From: Coccinella septempunctata
Taxonomy: Eukaryota > Arthropoda > Insecta > Coleoptera > Coccinellidae
Length of the DNA stretch: 64,000 bases
Assembly (NCBI RefSeq): GCF_907165205.1
Contig: NC_058196.1
Location: 9,404,501-9,468,500, forward strand
Reading direction: 5' to 3'
The notes under the pieces were generated by a model, which was given only the letters and a program-made list of their open reading frames with translations, did not search any database and had not been told where the DNA came from. Below, one piece after another: positions 29,901 through 42,640 of this stretch. Numbering within the stretch: position 1 is the first letter of the stretch; every line of letters starts with the position of its first letter. Made by a program: the position numbers and the translations under genes.

Positions 29901-30890
29901 ATATCATTTCAATCCCTAAGGAACTATTGGATCGATTCGAACCAAATCGTGAAACTGCACATAGTTTTCGAAATGAGATGCACATGTTGAATTTCAGATC
30001 GATAGTTCTAATAGGAATGGAGATTTCAGAATTCGATTCGACAAAATGTCATTTCAATTCCTAAGGAACTATTGGATCAATTCGAACCAAATCTTGAAAC
30101 TGCTCATAGTTTTCGTATTGAGATACACATGTTGAATTTCAGTTCGATAGTTCAGATAGAAATTGAGATTTCAGTGGTCAATTCGGCAAAGTGTGATATC
30201 AATACCTCGAAAACTGTTGGATCAATTCGAACCAAATCTTGAAACTGCACATAGTTTTCGGATTGAGATGTACATGTTGAATTTCAGTTCGATAGTTCAG
30301 ATAGGAATTGAGATTTCAGTGGTCAATTCGGCAAAGTGTGATATCAATTCCTCGAAAACTATTGGATCGATTCGAACCAAATCGTGGAACTGCACATAGT
30401 TTTCGAAATGAGATGCACATGTTGAATTTCAGATCGATAGTTCTAATAGGAATGGAGATTTCAGAGGTCGATTCGACAAAATATCATTTCAATTCCTAAG
30501 GAACTGTTGGATCAATTCGAACCAAATCTTGAAACTGCTCATAGTTTTCGTATCGAGATGCACATGTTGAATTTCAGTTCGATAGTTCAGATAGAAATTG
30601 AGATTTCAGTGGTCAATTCGACAAAGTGTGATATCAATTCCTCGAAAACTGTTAGATCAATTCGAACCAAATCTTGAAACTGCACATAGTTTTCGGATTG
30701 AGATGTACATGTTGAATTTCAGTTCGATAGTTCAGATAGGAATTGAGATTTCAGTGGTCAATTCGGCAAAGTGGGATATCAATTCCTCGAAAACTGTTGG
30801 ATCAATTCGAACCGAATCTTGAAACTGCACATAGTTTGCGAATTGAGATGCACATGTTGAATTTCAGTTCGATAGTGCAGATAGGAATTG
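26254..30890 (+). repeat. Higher-order repeat, offset 2894 bp
   Basis: About 26254-28000 recurs at about 29148-30890 with few differences. The offset is twenty monomers minus 6 bp. This is explained by a 7-bp deletion near 27998 (GAATTGAGTGGTC) and a 1-bp insertion near 28383. The part 27269-27928 also matches 23353-24012 (offset 3916), so the unit has been copied at least three times. Confidence 0.85.
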
Positions 30891-33800
30891 AGATTTCAGT
30901 GGTCTATTCGGCAAAGTGTGATATCAATTCCTCAAAAACTGTTGAACCAATTCGACCCAAATCTTGAAACTGCACATAGTTTTCGGATTGAGATGTACAT
31001 GTTGAATTTCAGTTCGATAGTTCAGATAGGAATTGAGATTTCAGTGGTCAATTCGGCAAAGTGTGATATCAATTCCTCGAAAACTGTTGGATCAATTCGA
31101 ACCAAATCTTGAAACTGCACGTAGTTTTCGAATTGAGAGGCACATGTTGAATTTCAGATCGATAGTTCTGATAGGAATGAAGATTTCACTAGTCGATTCG
31201 GCAAAATATCATTTCAATCCCTAAGGAACTATTGGATCGATTCGAACCAAATCGTGAAACTGCACATTGTTTTCGAAATGAGATGCACATGTTGAATTTC
31301 AGATCGATAGTTCTAATAGGAATGGAGATTCCAGAAGTCGATTCGACAAAATATCATTTCAATTCCTAAGGAACTATTGGATCCATTCGAACCAAATCTT
31401 GAAACTGCACATAGTTTTCGGATTGAGATGTACATGTTGAATTTCAGTTCGATAGTTCAGATAGGAATTGAGATTTCAGTGGTCAATTCGGCAAAGTGGG
31501 ATATCAATTCCTCGAAAACTGTTGGATCAATTCGAACCAAATCTTGAAACTGCACATAGTTTGCGAATTGAGATGCACATGTTGAATTTCAGTTCGATAG
31601 TGCAGAAAGGAATTGAGATTTCAGTGGTCTATTCGGCAAAGTGTGATATCAATTCCTCAAAAACTGTTGAACCAATTCGACCCAAATCTTGAAACTGCAC
31701 ATAGTTTTCGAATTGAGATGCACATGTTGAATTTCAGATCGATAGTTCTGATAGGAATGAAGATTTCAGTAGTCGATTCGGCAAAATATCATTTCAATCC
31801 CCAAGGAACTATTGGATCGATTCGAACCAAATCTTGAATCTGCACATAGTTTTCGAATTGAGATGCACATGTTGAATTTCAGTTAGATAGTTCAGATAGG
31901 AATTGAGATTTCAGTGGTCAATTCCGCAAAGTGTGATATCAATTCCTCGAAAACTGTTGGATCAATTCGAACCAAATCTTGAAACTGCACGCAGTTTTCG
32001 AATTGAGATGCACATGTTGAATTTCAGATTGATAGTTCTGATAGGAATGAAGATTTCAGTAGTCGATTCGGCAAAATATCATTTCAATCCCTAAGGAACT
32101 ATTGGATCGATTCGAACCAAATCGTGAAACTGCACATAGTTTTCGAAATGAGATGCACGTGTTGAATTTCAGATCGATAGTTCTAATAGGAATGGAGATT
32201 TCAGAAGTCGATTCGACAAAATATCATTTCAATTCCTAAGGAACTATTGGATCGATTCGAACCAAATCTTGAAACTGCACATAGTTTTCGAATTGAGATG
32301 CACATGTTGAATTTCAGTTCGATAGTGCAGATAGGAATTGAGATTTCAGTGGTCTATTCAGCAAAGTGTGATATCAATTCCTCGAAAACTGTTGGATCAA
32401 TTCGAACCAAATCTTGAAACTGCACATAGTTTTCGAATTGAGATGCACATGTTGAATATCAGTTCGATAGTGCAGATAGGAATTGAGATTTCAGTGGTCT
32501 ATTCAGCAAAGTGTGATATCAATTCCTCGAAAACTGTTGGATCAATTCGAACCAAATCTTGAAACTGCACATAGTTTTCGATTTGAGATGCACATGTTGA
32601 AATTCAGTTTGATAGTTCAGATAGAAATTGAGATTTCAGTTGTCAATTCTGCAAAGTGTGATATCAATTCCTCGAAAACTGTTGGATCAATTCGATTCAA
32701 ATCTTGAAACTGCACATAGTTTTCGAATTGAGATGCACATGTTGAATTTCAGTTCGATAGTGCAGATAGGAATTGAGATTTCAGTGGTCTATTCAGCAAA
32801 GTGTGATATCAATTCCTCGAAAACTGTTGGATCAATTCGAACCAAATCTTGAAACTGCACATAGTTTTCGAATTGAGATGCACATGTTGAATTTCAGTTC
32901 GATAGTGCAGATAGGAATTGAGATTTCAGTGGTCTATTCGGCAAAGTGTGATATCAATTCCTCAAAAACTGTTGAACCAATTCGAACCAAATCTTGAAAC
33001 TGCACATAGTTTTCGAATTGAGATGCACATGTTGAAATTCAGTTTGATAGTTCAGATAGAAATTGAGATTTCAGTTGTCAATTCTGCAAAGTGTGATATC
33101 AATTCCTCGAAAACTGTTGGATCAATTCGAACCAAATCTTGAAACTGCACGTAGTTTTCGAATTGAGATGCACATGTTGAATTTCAGTTCGATAGTGCAG
33201 ATAGGAATTGAGATTTCAGTGGTCTATTCGGCAAAGTGTGATATCAATTGCTCGAAAACTGTTGGATCAATTCGAACCAAATCTTGAAACTGCACATAGT
33301 TTTCGAATTGAGATGCACATGTTGAATTTCAGTTCGATAGTGCAGATAGGAATTGAGATTTCAGTGGTCTATTCGGCAAAGTGTAATATCAATTCCTCAA
33401 AAACTGTTGAACCAATTCGAACCAAATCTTGAAACTGCACATAGTTTTCGAATTGAGATGCACATGTTGAAATTCAGTTTGATAGTTAAGATAGAAATTG
33501 AGATTTCAGTTGTCAATTCGGCAAAGTGTGATATCAATTCCTCGAAAACTGTTGGATCAATTCGAACCAAATCTTGAAACTGCACGTAGTTTTCGAATTG
33601 AGATGCACATGTTGAATTTCAGTTCGATAGTGCAGATAGGAATTGAGATTTCAGTGGTCTATTCGGCAAAGTGTGATATCAATTCCTCGAAAACTGTTGG
33701 ATCGATTCGAACCAAATCTTGAAACTGCACATAGTTTTCGAATTGAGATGCACATGTTGAATTTCAGTTCGATAGTGCAGATAGGAATTGAGATTTCAGT

Positions 33801-36800
33801 GGTCTATTCGGCAAAGTGTGATATCAATTCCTCAAAAACTGTTGAACCAATTCGACCCAAATCTTGAAACTGCACATAGTTTTCGAATTGAGATGCACAT
33901 GTTGAATTTCAGATCGATAGTTCTGATAGGAATGAAGATTTCAGTAGTCGATTCGGCAAAATATCATTTCAATCCCTAAGGAACTATTGGATCGATTCGA
34001 ACCAAATCGTGAAACTGCACATAGTTTTCGAAATGAGATGCACATGTTGAATTTCAGATCGATAGTTCTAATAGGAATGGAGATTTCAGAAGTCGATTCG
34101 ACAAAATATCATTTCAATTCCTAAGGAACTATTGGATCAATTCGAACCAAATCTTGAAACTGCTCATAGTTTTCGTATTGAGATGCACATGTTGAATTTC
34201 AGTTCGATAGTTCAGATAGAAATTGAGATTTCAGTGGTCAATTCGACAAAGTGTGATATCAATTCCTCGAAAACTGTTGGATCAATTCGAACCAAATCTT
34301 GAAACTGCACATAGTTTTCGAATTGAGATGCACATGTTGAATTTCAGTTCGATAGTGCAGATAGGAATTGAGATTTCAGTGGTTTATTCTGCAAAGTGTG
34401 ATATCAATTCCTCAAAAACTGTTGAACCAATTCGAACCAAATCTTGAAACTGCACATAGTTTTCGAATTGAGATGCACATGTTGAAATTCAGTTTGATAG
34501 TTCAGATAGAAATTGAGATTTCAGTTGTCAATTCGGCAAAAGTGTGATATCAATTCCTCGAAAACTGTTGGATCAATTCGAACCAAATCTTGAAACTGCA
34601 CGTAGTTTTCGAATCGAGATACTGCACGTAGTTTTCGAATTGAGATACACATGTTGAATTTCAGATCGATAGTTCTGATAGGAATGAAGTTTTCAGTAGT
34701 CGATTCGGCAAAATATCATTTCAATCCCTAAAGAACTATTGGATCGATTCGAACCAAATCGTGAAACTGCACATAGTTTTCGAAATGAGATGCACGTGTT
34801 GAATTTCAGATCGATAGTGCTAATAGGAATGGAGATTTCAGAAGTCGATTCGACAAAATATCATTTCAATTCCTAAGGAACTATTGGATCAATTCGAACC
34901 AAATCTTGAAACTGTTCATAGTTTTCGTATTGAGATGCACATGTTGAATTTCAATTCGATAGTTCAGATAGAAATTGAGATTTCAGTGGTCAATTCGGCA
35001 AATTGTGATATCAATTCCTCGAAAACTGTTGGATCAATTCGAACCAAATCTTGAAACTGCACATAGTTTTCGGATTGAGATGTACATGTTGAATTTCAGT
35101 TCGATAGTTCAGATAGGAATTGAGATTTCAGTGGTCAATTCGGCAAAGTGTGATATCAATTCCTCGAAAACTGTTGGATCAATTCGAACCAAATCTTGAA
35201 ACTGCACATAGTTTTCGAATTGAGATGCACATGTTGAATATCAGTTCGATAGTGCTGAAAGGAATTGAGATTTCAGTGGTCTATTCGGCAAAGTTTGATA
35301 TCAATTCATCAAAAACTGTTGAACCAATTCGACCCAAATCTTGAAACTGCACATAGTTTTCGAATTGAGATGCACATGTTGAATTTCAGATCGATAGTTC
35401 TGATAGGAATAAAGATTTCAGTAGTCGATTCGGCAAAATATCATTTCAATCCCCAAGGAACTATTGGATCGATTCGAACCAAATCTTGAATCTGCACATA
35501 GTTTTCGAATTGAGATGCACATGTTGAATTTCAGTTCGATAGTGCAGATAGGAATTGAGATTTCAGTGGTTTATTCTGCAAAGTGTGATATCAATTCCTC
35601 AAAAACTGTTGAACCAATTCGAACCAAATCTTGAAACTGCACATAGTTTTCGAATTGAGATGCACATGTTGAAATTCAGTTTGATAGTTCAGATAGAAAT
35701 TGAGATTTCAGTTGTCAATTCGGCAAAAGTGTGATATCAATTCCTCGAAAACTGTTGGATCAATTCGACCCAAATCTTGAAACTGCACATAGTTTTCGAA
35801 TTGAGATGCACATGTTGAATTTCAGATCGATAGTTCTGATAGGAATAAAGATTTCAGTAGTCGATTCGGCAAAATATCATTTCAATCCCCAAGGAACTAT
35901 TGGATCGATTCGAACCAAATCTTGAATCTGCACATAGTTTTCGAATTGAGATGCACATGTTGAATTTCAGTTCGATAGTGCAGATAGGAATTGAGAGTTC
36001 AGTGGTCTATTCGGCAAAGTGTGATATCAATTCCTCAAAAACTGTTGAACCAATTCGACCCAAATCGTGAAACTGCATATAGTTTTCGAATTGAGATGCA
36101 CATGTTGAATTTCAGATCGATAGTTCTGATAGGAATGAAGATTCCAGTAGTCGATTCGGCAAAATATCATTTCAATTCCTAAGGAACTATTGGATCGATT
36201 CGAACCAAATCTTGAAACTGCACATAGTTTTCGAATTGAGATGCACATGTTGAATTTCAGTTCGATAGTTCAGATAGGAATTGAGATTCTAGTGGTCTAT
36301 TCGGCAAATTGTGATATCAATTCCTCGAAAACTGTTGGATCAATTCGAACCAAATCATGAAACTGCACGTAGTTTTCGAATTGAGATGCACATGTTGAGT
36401 TTCAGTTCGATAGTGCAGATAGGAATTGAGATTTCAGTGGTCTATTCAGCAAAGTGTGATATCCATTCCTCGAAAACTGTTGGATCAATTCGAACCAAAT
36501 CTTGAAACTGCACATAGTTTTCGAATTGAGATGCACATGTTGAATTTCAGTTCGATAGTGCAGATAGGAATTGAGATTTCAGTGGTCTATTCGGCAAAGT
36601 GTGATATCAATTCCTCAAAAACTGTCGAACCAATTCGAACCAAATCTTGAAACTGCACATAGTTTTCGAATTGAGATCCACATGTTGGAATTCAGTTTGA
36701 TAGTTCAGATAGAAATTGAGATTTCAGTTGTCAATTCGGCAAAGTGTGATATCAATTCCTCGAAAACTGTTGGATCAATTCGAACCAAATCTTGAAACTG

Positions 36801-39800
36801 CACGTAGTTTTCGAATTGAGATGCACATGTTGAATTTCAGTTCGATAGTGCAGATAGGAATTGAGATTTCAGTGGTCTATTCGGCAAAGTGTGATATCAA
36901 TTCCTCGAAAACTGTTGGATCAATTCGAACCAAATCTTGAAACTGCACGTAGTTTTCGAATTGAGATGCACATGTTGAATTTCAGTTCGATAGTGCAGAT
37001 AGGAATTGAGATTTCAGTGGTCTATTCGGCAAAGTGTGATATCAATTCCTCGAAAACTGTTGGATCGATTCGAACCAAATCTTGAAACTGCACATAGTTT
37101 TCGAATTGAGATGCACATGTTGAATTTCAGATCGATAGTTCTGATAGGAATGAAGATTTCAGTAGTCGATTCGGCAAAATATCATTTCAATCCCTAAGGA
37201 ACTATTGGATCGATTCGAACCAAATCGTGAAACTGCACATAGTTTTCGAAATGAGATGCACATGTTGAATTTCAGATCGATAGTTCTAATAGGAATGGAG
37301 ATTTCAGAAGTCGATTCGAAAAAATATCATTTCAATTCCTAAGGAACTATTGGATCAATTCGAACCAAATCTTTAAACTGCTCATAGTTTTCGTATTGAG
37401 ATGCACATGTTGAATTTCAGTTCGATAGTTCAGATAGAAATTGAGATTTCAGTGGTCAATTCGGCAAAGTGTGATATCAATACCTCGAAAATTGTTGGAT
37501 CAATTCGAACCAAATCTTGAAACTGCACATAGTTTTCGGATTGAGATGTACATGTTGAATTTCAGTTCGATAGTTCAGATAGGAATTGAGATTTCAGTGG
37601 TCAATTCGGCAAAGTGTGATATCAATTCCTCGAAAACTATTGGATCGATTCGAACCAAATCGTGGAACTGCACATAGTTTTCGAAATGAGATGCACATGT
37701 TGAATTTCAGATCGATAGTTCTAATAGGAATGGAGATTTCAGAGGTCGATTCGACAAAATATCATTTCAATTCCTAAGGAACTATTGGATCAATTCGAAC
37801 CAAATCTTGAAACTGCTCATAGTTTTCGTATCGAGATGCACATGTTGAATTTCAGTTCGATAGTTCAGATAGAAATTGAGATTTCAGTGGTCAATTCGAC
37901 AAAGTGTGATATCAATTCCTCGAAAACTGTTGGATCAATTCGAACCAAATCTTGAAACTGCACATAGTTTTCGGATTGAGATGTACATGTTGAATTTCAG
38001 TTCGATAGTTCAGATAGGAATTGAGATTTCAGTGGTCAATTCGGCAAAGTGGGATATCAATTCCTCGAAAACTGTTGGATCAATTCGAACCAAATCTTGA
38101 AACTGCACATAGTTTTCGAATTGAGATGCACATGTTGAATTTCAGATCGATAGTTCTGATAGGAATTGAGATTTCAGTGGTCAATTCGGCAAAGTGGGAT
38201 ATCAATTCCTCGAAAACTGTTGGATCAATTCGAACCAAATCTTGAAACTGCACATAGTTTGCGAATTGAGATGCAAAAGTTGAATTTCAGTTCGATAGTG
38301 CAGAAAGGAATTGAGATTTCAGTGGTCTATTCGGCAAAGTGTGATATCAATTCCTCAAAAACTGTTGAACCAATTCGACCCAAATCTTGAAACTGCACAT
38401 AGTTTTCGAATTGAGATGCACATGTTGAATTTCAGATCGATAGTTCTGATAGGAATGAAGATTTCAGTAGTCGATTCGGCAAAATATCATTTCAATCCCC
38501 AAGGAACTATTGGATCGATTCGAACCAAATCTTGAATCTGCACATAGTTTTCGAATTGAGATGTACATGTTGAATTTCAGTTCGATAGTTCAGATACGAA
38601 TTGAGATTTCAGTGGTCAATTCGGCAAAGTGGGATATCAATTCCTCGAAAACTGTTGGATCAATTCGAACCAAATCTTGAAACTACACATAGTTTGCGAA
38701 TTGAGATGCACATGTTGAATTTCAGTTCGATAGTGCAGAAAGGAATTGAGATTTCAGTGGTCTATTCGGCAAAGTGTGATATCAATTCCTCAAAAACTGT
38801 TGAACCAATTCGACCCAAATCTTGAAACTGCACATAGTTTTCGAATTGAGATGCACATGTTGAATTTCAGATCGATAGTTCTGATAGGAATGAAGATTTC
38901 AGTAGTCGATTCGGCAAAATATCATTTCAATCCCCAAGGAACTATTGGATCGATTCGAACCAAATCTTGAATCTGCACATAGTTTTCGAATTGAGATGCA
39001 CATGTTGAATTTCAGTTCGATAGTTCAGATAGGAATTGAGATTTCAGTGGTCAATTCGGCAAAGTGTGATATCAATTCCTCGAAAACTGTTGGATCAATT
39101 CGAACCAAATCTTGAAACTGCACGTAGTTTTCGAATTGAGATGCACATGTTGAATTTCAGATTGATAGTTCTGATAGGAATGAAGATTTCCGTAGTCGAT
39201 TCGGCAAAATATCATTTCAATCCCTAAGGAACTATTGGATCGATTCGAACCAAATCGTGAAACTGCACATTGTTTTCGAAATGAGATGCACATGTTGAAT
39301 TTCAGATCGATAGTTCTAATAGGAATGGAGATTCCAGAAGTCGATTCGACAAAATATCATTTCAATTCCTAAGGAACTATTGGATCAATTCGAACCAAAT
39401 CTTGAATCTGCTCATAGTTTTCGTATTGAGATGAACATGTTGAATTTCAGTTCGATAGTTCAGATAGGAATTGAGATTCTAGTGGTCTATTCGGCAAATT
39501 GTGATATCAATTCCTCGAAAACTGTTGGATCAATTCGAACCAAATCTTTAAACTGCACGTAGTTTTCGAATTGAGATGCACATGTTGAATATCAGTTCGA
39601 TAGTGCAGATAGGAATTGAGATTTCAGTGTTCTATTCAGCAAAGTGTGATATCAATTCCTCGAAAACTGTTGGATCAATTCGAACCAAATCTTGAAACTG
39701 CACATAGTTTTCGAATTGAGCTGCACATGTTGAATTTCAGTTCGATAGTGCAGATAGGAATTGAGATTTCAGTGGTCTATTCGGCAAAGTGTGATATCAA

Positions 39801-40419
39801 TTCCTCAAAAACTGTTGAACCAATTCGAACCAAATCTTGAAACTGCACATAGTTTTCGAATTGAGATGCACATGTTGAAATTCAGTTTGATAGTTCAGAT
39901 AGAAATTGAGATTTCAGTTGTCAATTCTGCAAAGTGTGATATCAATTCCTCGAAAACTGTTGGATCAATTCGAACCAAATCTTGAAACTGCACGTAGTTT
40001 TCGAATTGAGATGTACATGTTGAATTTCAGTTCGATAGTTCAGATAGGAATTGAGATTTCAGTGGTCTATTCGGCAAAGTGTGATATCAATTCCTCAAAA
40101 ACTCTTGAACCAATTCGACCCAAATCGTGAAACTGCACATAGTTTTCGAAATGAGATGCACATGTTGAATTTCAGATCGATAGTTCTAAATGGAATGGAG
40201 ATTTCAGAAGTCGAGTCGACAAAATATCATTTCAATTCCTAAAGAACTATTGGATCAATTCGAACCAAATCTTGAAACCGCTCATAGTTTTCGGATTGAG
40301 ATGCACATGTTGAATTTCAGTTCGATAGTTCAGATAGGAATTGAGATTCCAGTGGTCAATTCGGCAAAGTGTGATATCAATTCCTCGAAAACTGTTGGAT
40401 CAATTTCGAAAACTATCTA

Positions 40420-40906
40420 CAGGCATTGTCGCAAATTTCACGAAAGAAAACAAATAATCTCATACACTGCTCAAAAATTGGCGAAAATCAGTTATATTCA
40501 GTTGTACAGAAGCCTTATAACGGAGATTCCATGCATTCAGTTCATCTTGAATAGAAACTTACAAAATTTTTTCTCTACGATGAAACAAAACACTAATCTG
40601 AAATGAGAATAACTGGCCAAAAGTCTATAAAAGTAGAATTTTAACGCAAAAAACACACCCTGCCATTGTATTCCAATAATAATTATATCATTCCACTCAA
40701 ATAAGTTATTCGAAAACATTTTTTCTTCCATCTGGAATGATTAAATACAATAATCCTCGTACAATAATCAAAAAGCTTAACAATTGGCCAAAATCTGTTA
40801 TATGGAATGGGAAAGGAGCCTAATTATAAAAATTTCAAGCATTATAACGTTTAATTCTGTGTATTTCGAACAAAAACCTACAGGGTCCCTCTCTCTACGA
40901 TAATAG
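40420..40906 (+). repeat. Left terminal inverted repeat of the foldback-like element
   Basis: It pairs with 41894-42365 in reverse complement, with small indels making it about 15 bp longer than the right copy. Its outer edge abuts the last satellite bases, with 40405-40417 being a short degenerate stretch. Confidence 0.85.
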
Positions 40907-41893
40907 TGTTACTGTTGACAGACCGTGAAAAAATTGATGCAAATTTTTAAGGTTTATTCAATTATTATTGAAATTAAAGGATATATCATAGGATATATTT
41001 ACTACATTTCTCTCTGTACGATGGCACTTCGAAGCTCACATCACAATTGAATTTTTTCCCATAATCGGAAAGTTAGGTTAATATTGAATTTCCAGATATG
41101 AAAAACAGTTCTCGGACGTGAATCTGTATCAAAATCGGATGTATTAACAGATTGTTTATTTTGTCACTAATAATACTTATTTTTCAGGCACATATAAATT
41201 CATTATATCAAGAAATGTATGAAATTCATAAATGTCAAATATCATCTATCGGAAAGTCTCAATTTAAATAAAAAAAGCTTCTTCAGGGGTGAGCTTCTAA
41301 GCAATTGGTTCAGAAGAGTTTCTATTTGAAGTATATGATCCATGAGTCAAGGTTACAGAATGTTCTTCAGATTAAATTACATGCAAACTCACAGAATGAG
41401 AAACATCCTTGATCTTGGTGTATGAACATAAGAATTTCTAGATAACAAACGGTTCTTGGGGGTGAGTCTGCACAGAAAATCGACCAGGAGATTCTATATT
41501 TTATAATTGAAATTTATTTTCAGGCATATATAAATTTATCAGATCAAGAAATGTATAATATCATCTCTCGGACGGTGTTATTTGGTAAAAAAAAATGTTC
41601 TTCAGTGTAAGTTTCTTGAGCAGTTCGTTCAGGAGAGTTTTTATGTGAAGCAAATGATCTATTTCGATTGTTTTCAACTGACCACAGCAGATTTCTGACA
41701 ACTTTCAAGCAATTGGGTAGTGTACGGAGATGATTTTCTTAGGCTTGATTTATGGAAAAATATGTTTTGAGATAAGTTATTCAGTTGGAATGATATAATG
41801 ATTATTGAAACACAATCTATGAGTGAGTTTTTGCGTTAAAATTCTATATTTATAGACATTTGTCAAGTTCTACCATTTAGGGTAAGATTTTTG

Positions 41894-42365
41894 CTATTAT
41901 CGTAGAGAGAGGGACCGTGTAGGTTTTTGTTCAAAATAAACAGAATTAAACGTTATAATGCTTGAAATTTTTATAATTAGGCTTCTTTCCCATTCCATAT
42001 AACAGATTTTGGCCAATTTTTAAGCTTTTTGATTATTGTACGAGGATTATTGTATTTAATCATTCCAGATGGAAGGAAAAATGTTTTCGACTAACTTATT
42101 GGAGTGGAATGATATAATGATTATTGGAATACAATGGCAGGGTGTGTTTTTTGCGTTAAAATTCTACTTTTATAGACTTTTGTCCAGTTATTCTCATTTC
42201 AGGTTAGTTTTTTGTTTCATCGTAGAGAAAGAACTTCAGATGAACTGAATGCATGGAATCTCCATTATAAGGCTTCTGTACAACTGAATATAACTGATTT
42301 TTGCCAATTTTTGAGCAGTGTATGAGATTATTTGTTTTCTTTCGTGAAATTTGCGACAATGCCTG
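41894..42365 (-). repeat. Right terminal inverted repeat of the foldback-like element
   Basis: Reverse complement of 40420-40906. The outer flank is not satellite, so the element does not sit inside the array but at its edge. Confidence 0.85.
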
Positions 42366-42367
42366 TA

Positions 42368-42640
42368 TATATCGAACGCTGTGAGTTATGTGTGATACGC
42401 CATATTCGCGTATCAGTAAGTGCGAGGGCCGTAGGCCCGAGTTACAGGCGGAAGGCAAATCGCGAGGGCCGAAGGCCCGAGATACGGACAAAAGGCGAAT
42501 CAGTTCATGAAGGCGAATCTACCTACAAGGTGGATCTCCTGGATATACTGATCTGCCAAAAAAGGTTGATCTATTCATCTATCACTAAAGGTAGATTTAT
42601 CAATAAAGGTAGATCTATGGGCTTACTAGTCTAGTAACAA
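42368..42640. other. GC-rich island with two hairpin repeats
   Basis: Two 40-bp tandem units begin near 42422 and 42462, each containing GGGCC-GNA-GGCCC, a strong short hairpin, in GCGAGGGCCGNAGGCCCGAG. The base composition contrasts sharply with the AT-rich surroundings. It is followed by three imperfect copies of AAAGGTWGATYTAT between about 42555 and 42620. I do not recognise the family. It is absent from the mirror-image arm (60784/60785), so it entered with or after the neighbouring element. Short reading frames across it have no recognisable content. Confidence 0.6.

Larger units (their letters stand above)
1..40417 (+). repeat. 145-bp satellite DNA array, about 279 monomers
   Basis: The same sequence recurs every 145 bp without interruption from the first base to about 40405-40417, where a transposable element begins. 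All monomers have the same orientation and the array is open at the left edge. A typical monomer carries TCGAAAACT (17-25) and its reverse complement AGTTTTCGA (63-71) 37 bp apart. Two main classes alternate: a majority class with the motif CCTCGAAAACTGTTGG, and a second class with CCTAAGGAACTATTGG, which usually occurs as an adjacent pair. Single-base indels are rare (for example near 8480, 9860, 19216, 28383) and most monomers are exactly 145 bp. The array encodes nothing credible: 145 is not a multiple of 3, so short overlapping frames recur once per monomer. Centromeric or pericentromeric heterochromatin is a reasonable inference but is not shown. Confidence 0.98.
40420..42365. mobile_element. 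Non-autonomous DNA element with terminal inverted repeats of about 480 bp
   Basis: The two ends are inverted copies: 40420-40906 pairs with 41894-42365, starting CAGGCATTGTCGC and ending GCGACAATGCCTG. A TA dinucleotide stands outside each end (40418-40419 and 42366-42367), which would fit a TA target duplication, though TA is common by chance here. Each inverted repeat contains two diverged sub-repeats, both with a GGCSAAAATCWGTTATAT-like motif and CTCTACGAT. The interior (40907-41893) is AT-rich and non-coding. It contains a diverged direct duplication of about 330 bp (compare around 41187 and 41521). There is no transposase. The long, sub-repeat-containing termini are foldback-like; the superfamily is not assigned. 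Confidence 0.8.

Noticed and set aside
1..40400. Hundreds of overlapping 60-122 codon reading frames along the satellite, plus strand
   Set aside because: They recur once per 145-bp monomer, begin at TTG or other non-ATG codons, overlap each other by about 80 bp in different frames, and follow every indel of the satellite. They are by-products of the repeat.
1..40400. CRISPR array
   Set aside because: The repeats are contiguous 145-bp units with no short constant repeat alternating with unique spacers, and there are no cas genes.
40190..40606. 138-codon frame crossing from satellite into the foldback-like element
   Set aside because: It is half satellite and half terminal inverted repeat, with no recognisable protein and only an accidental opening at the joint.
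42204..42634. 95- and 100-codon frames over the element end and the GC-rich island
   Set aside because: They run over an inverted repeat and hairpin repeats on both strands; the amino-acid content reflects the repeats.
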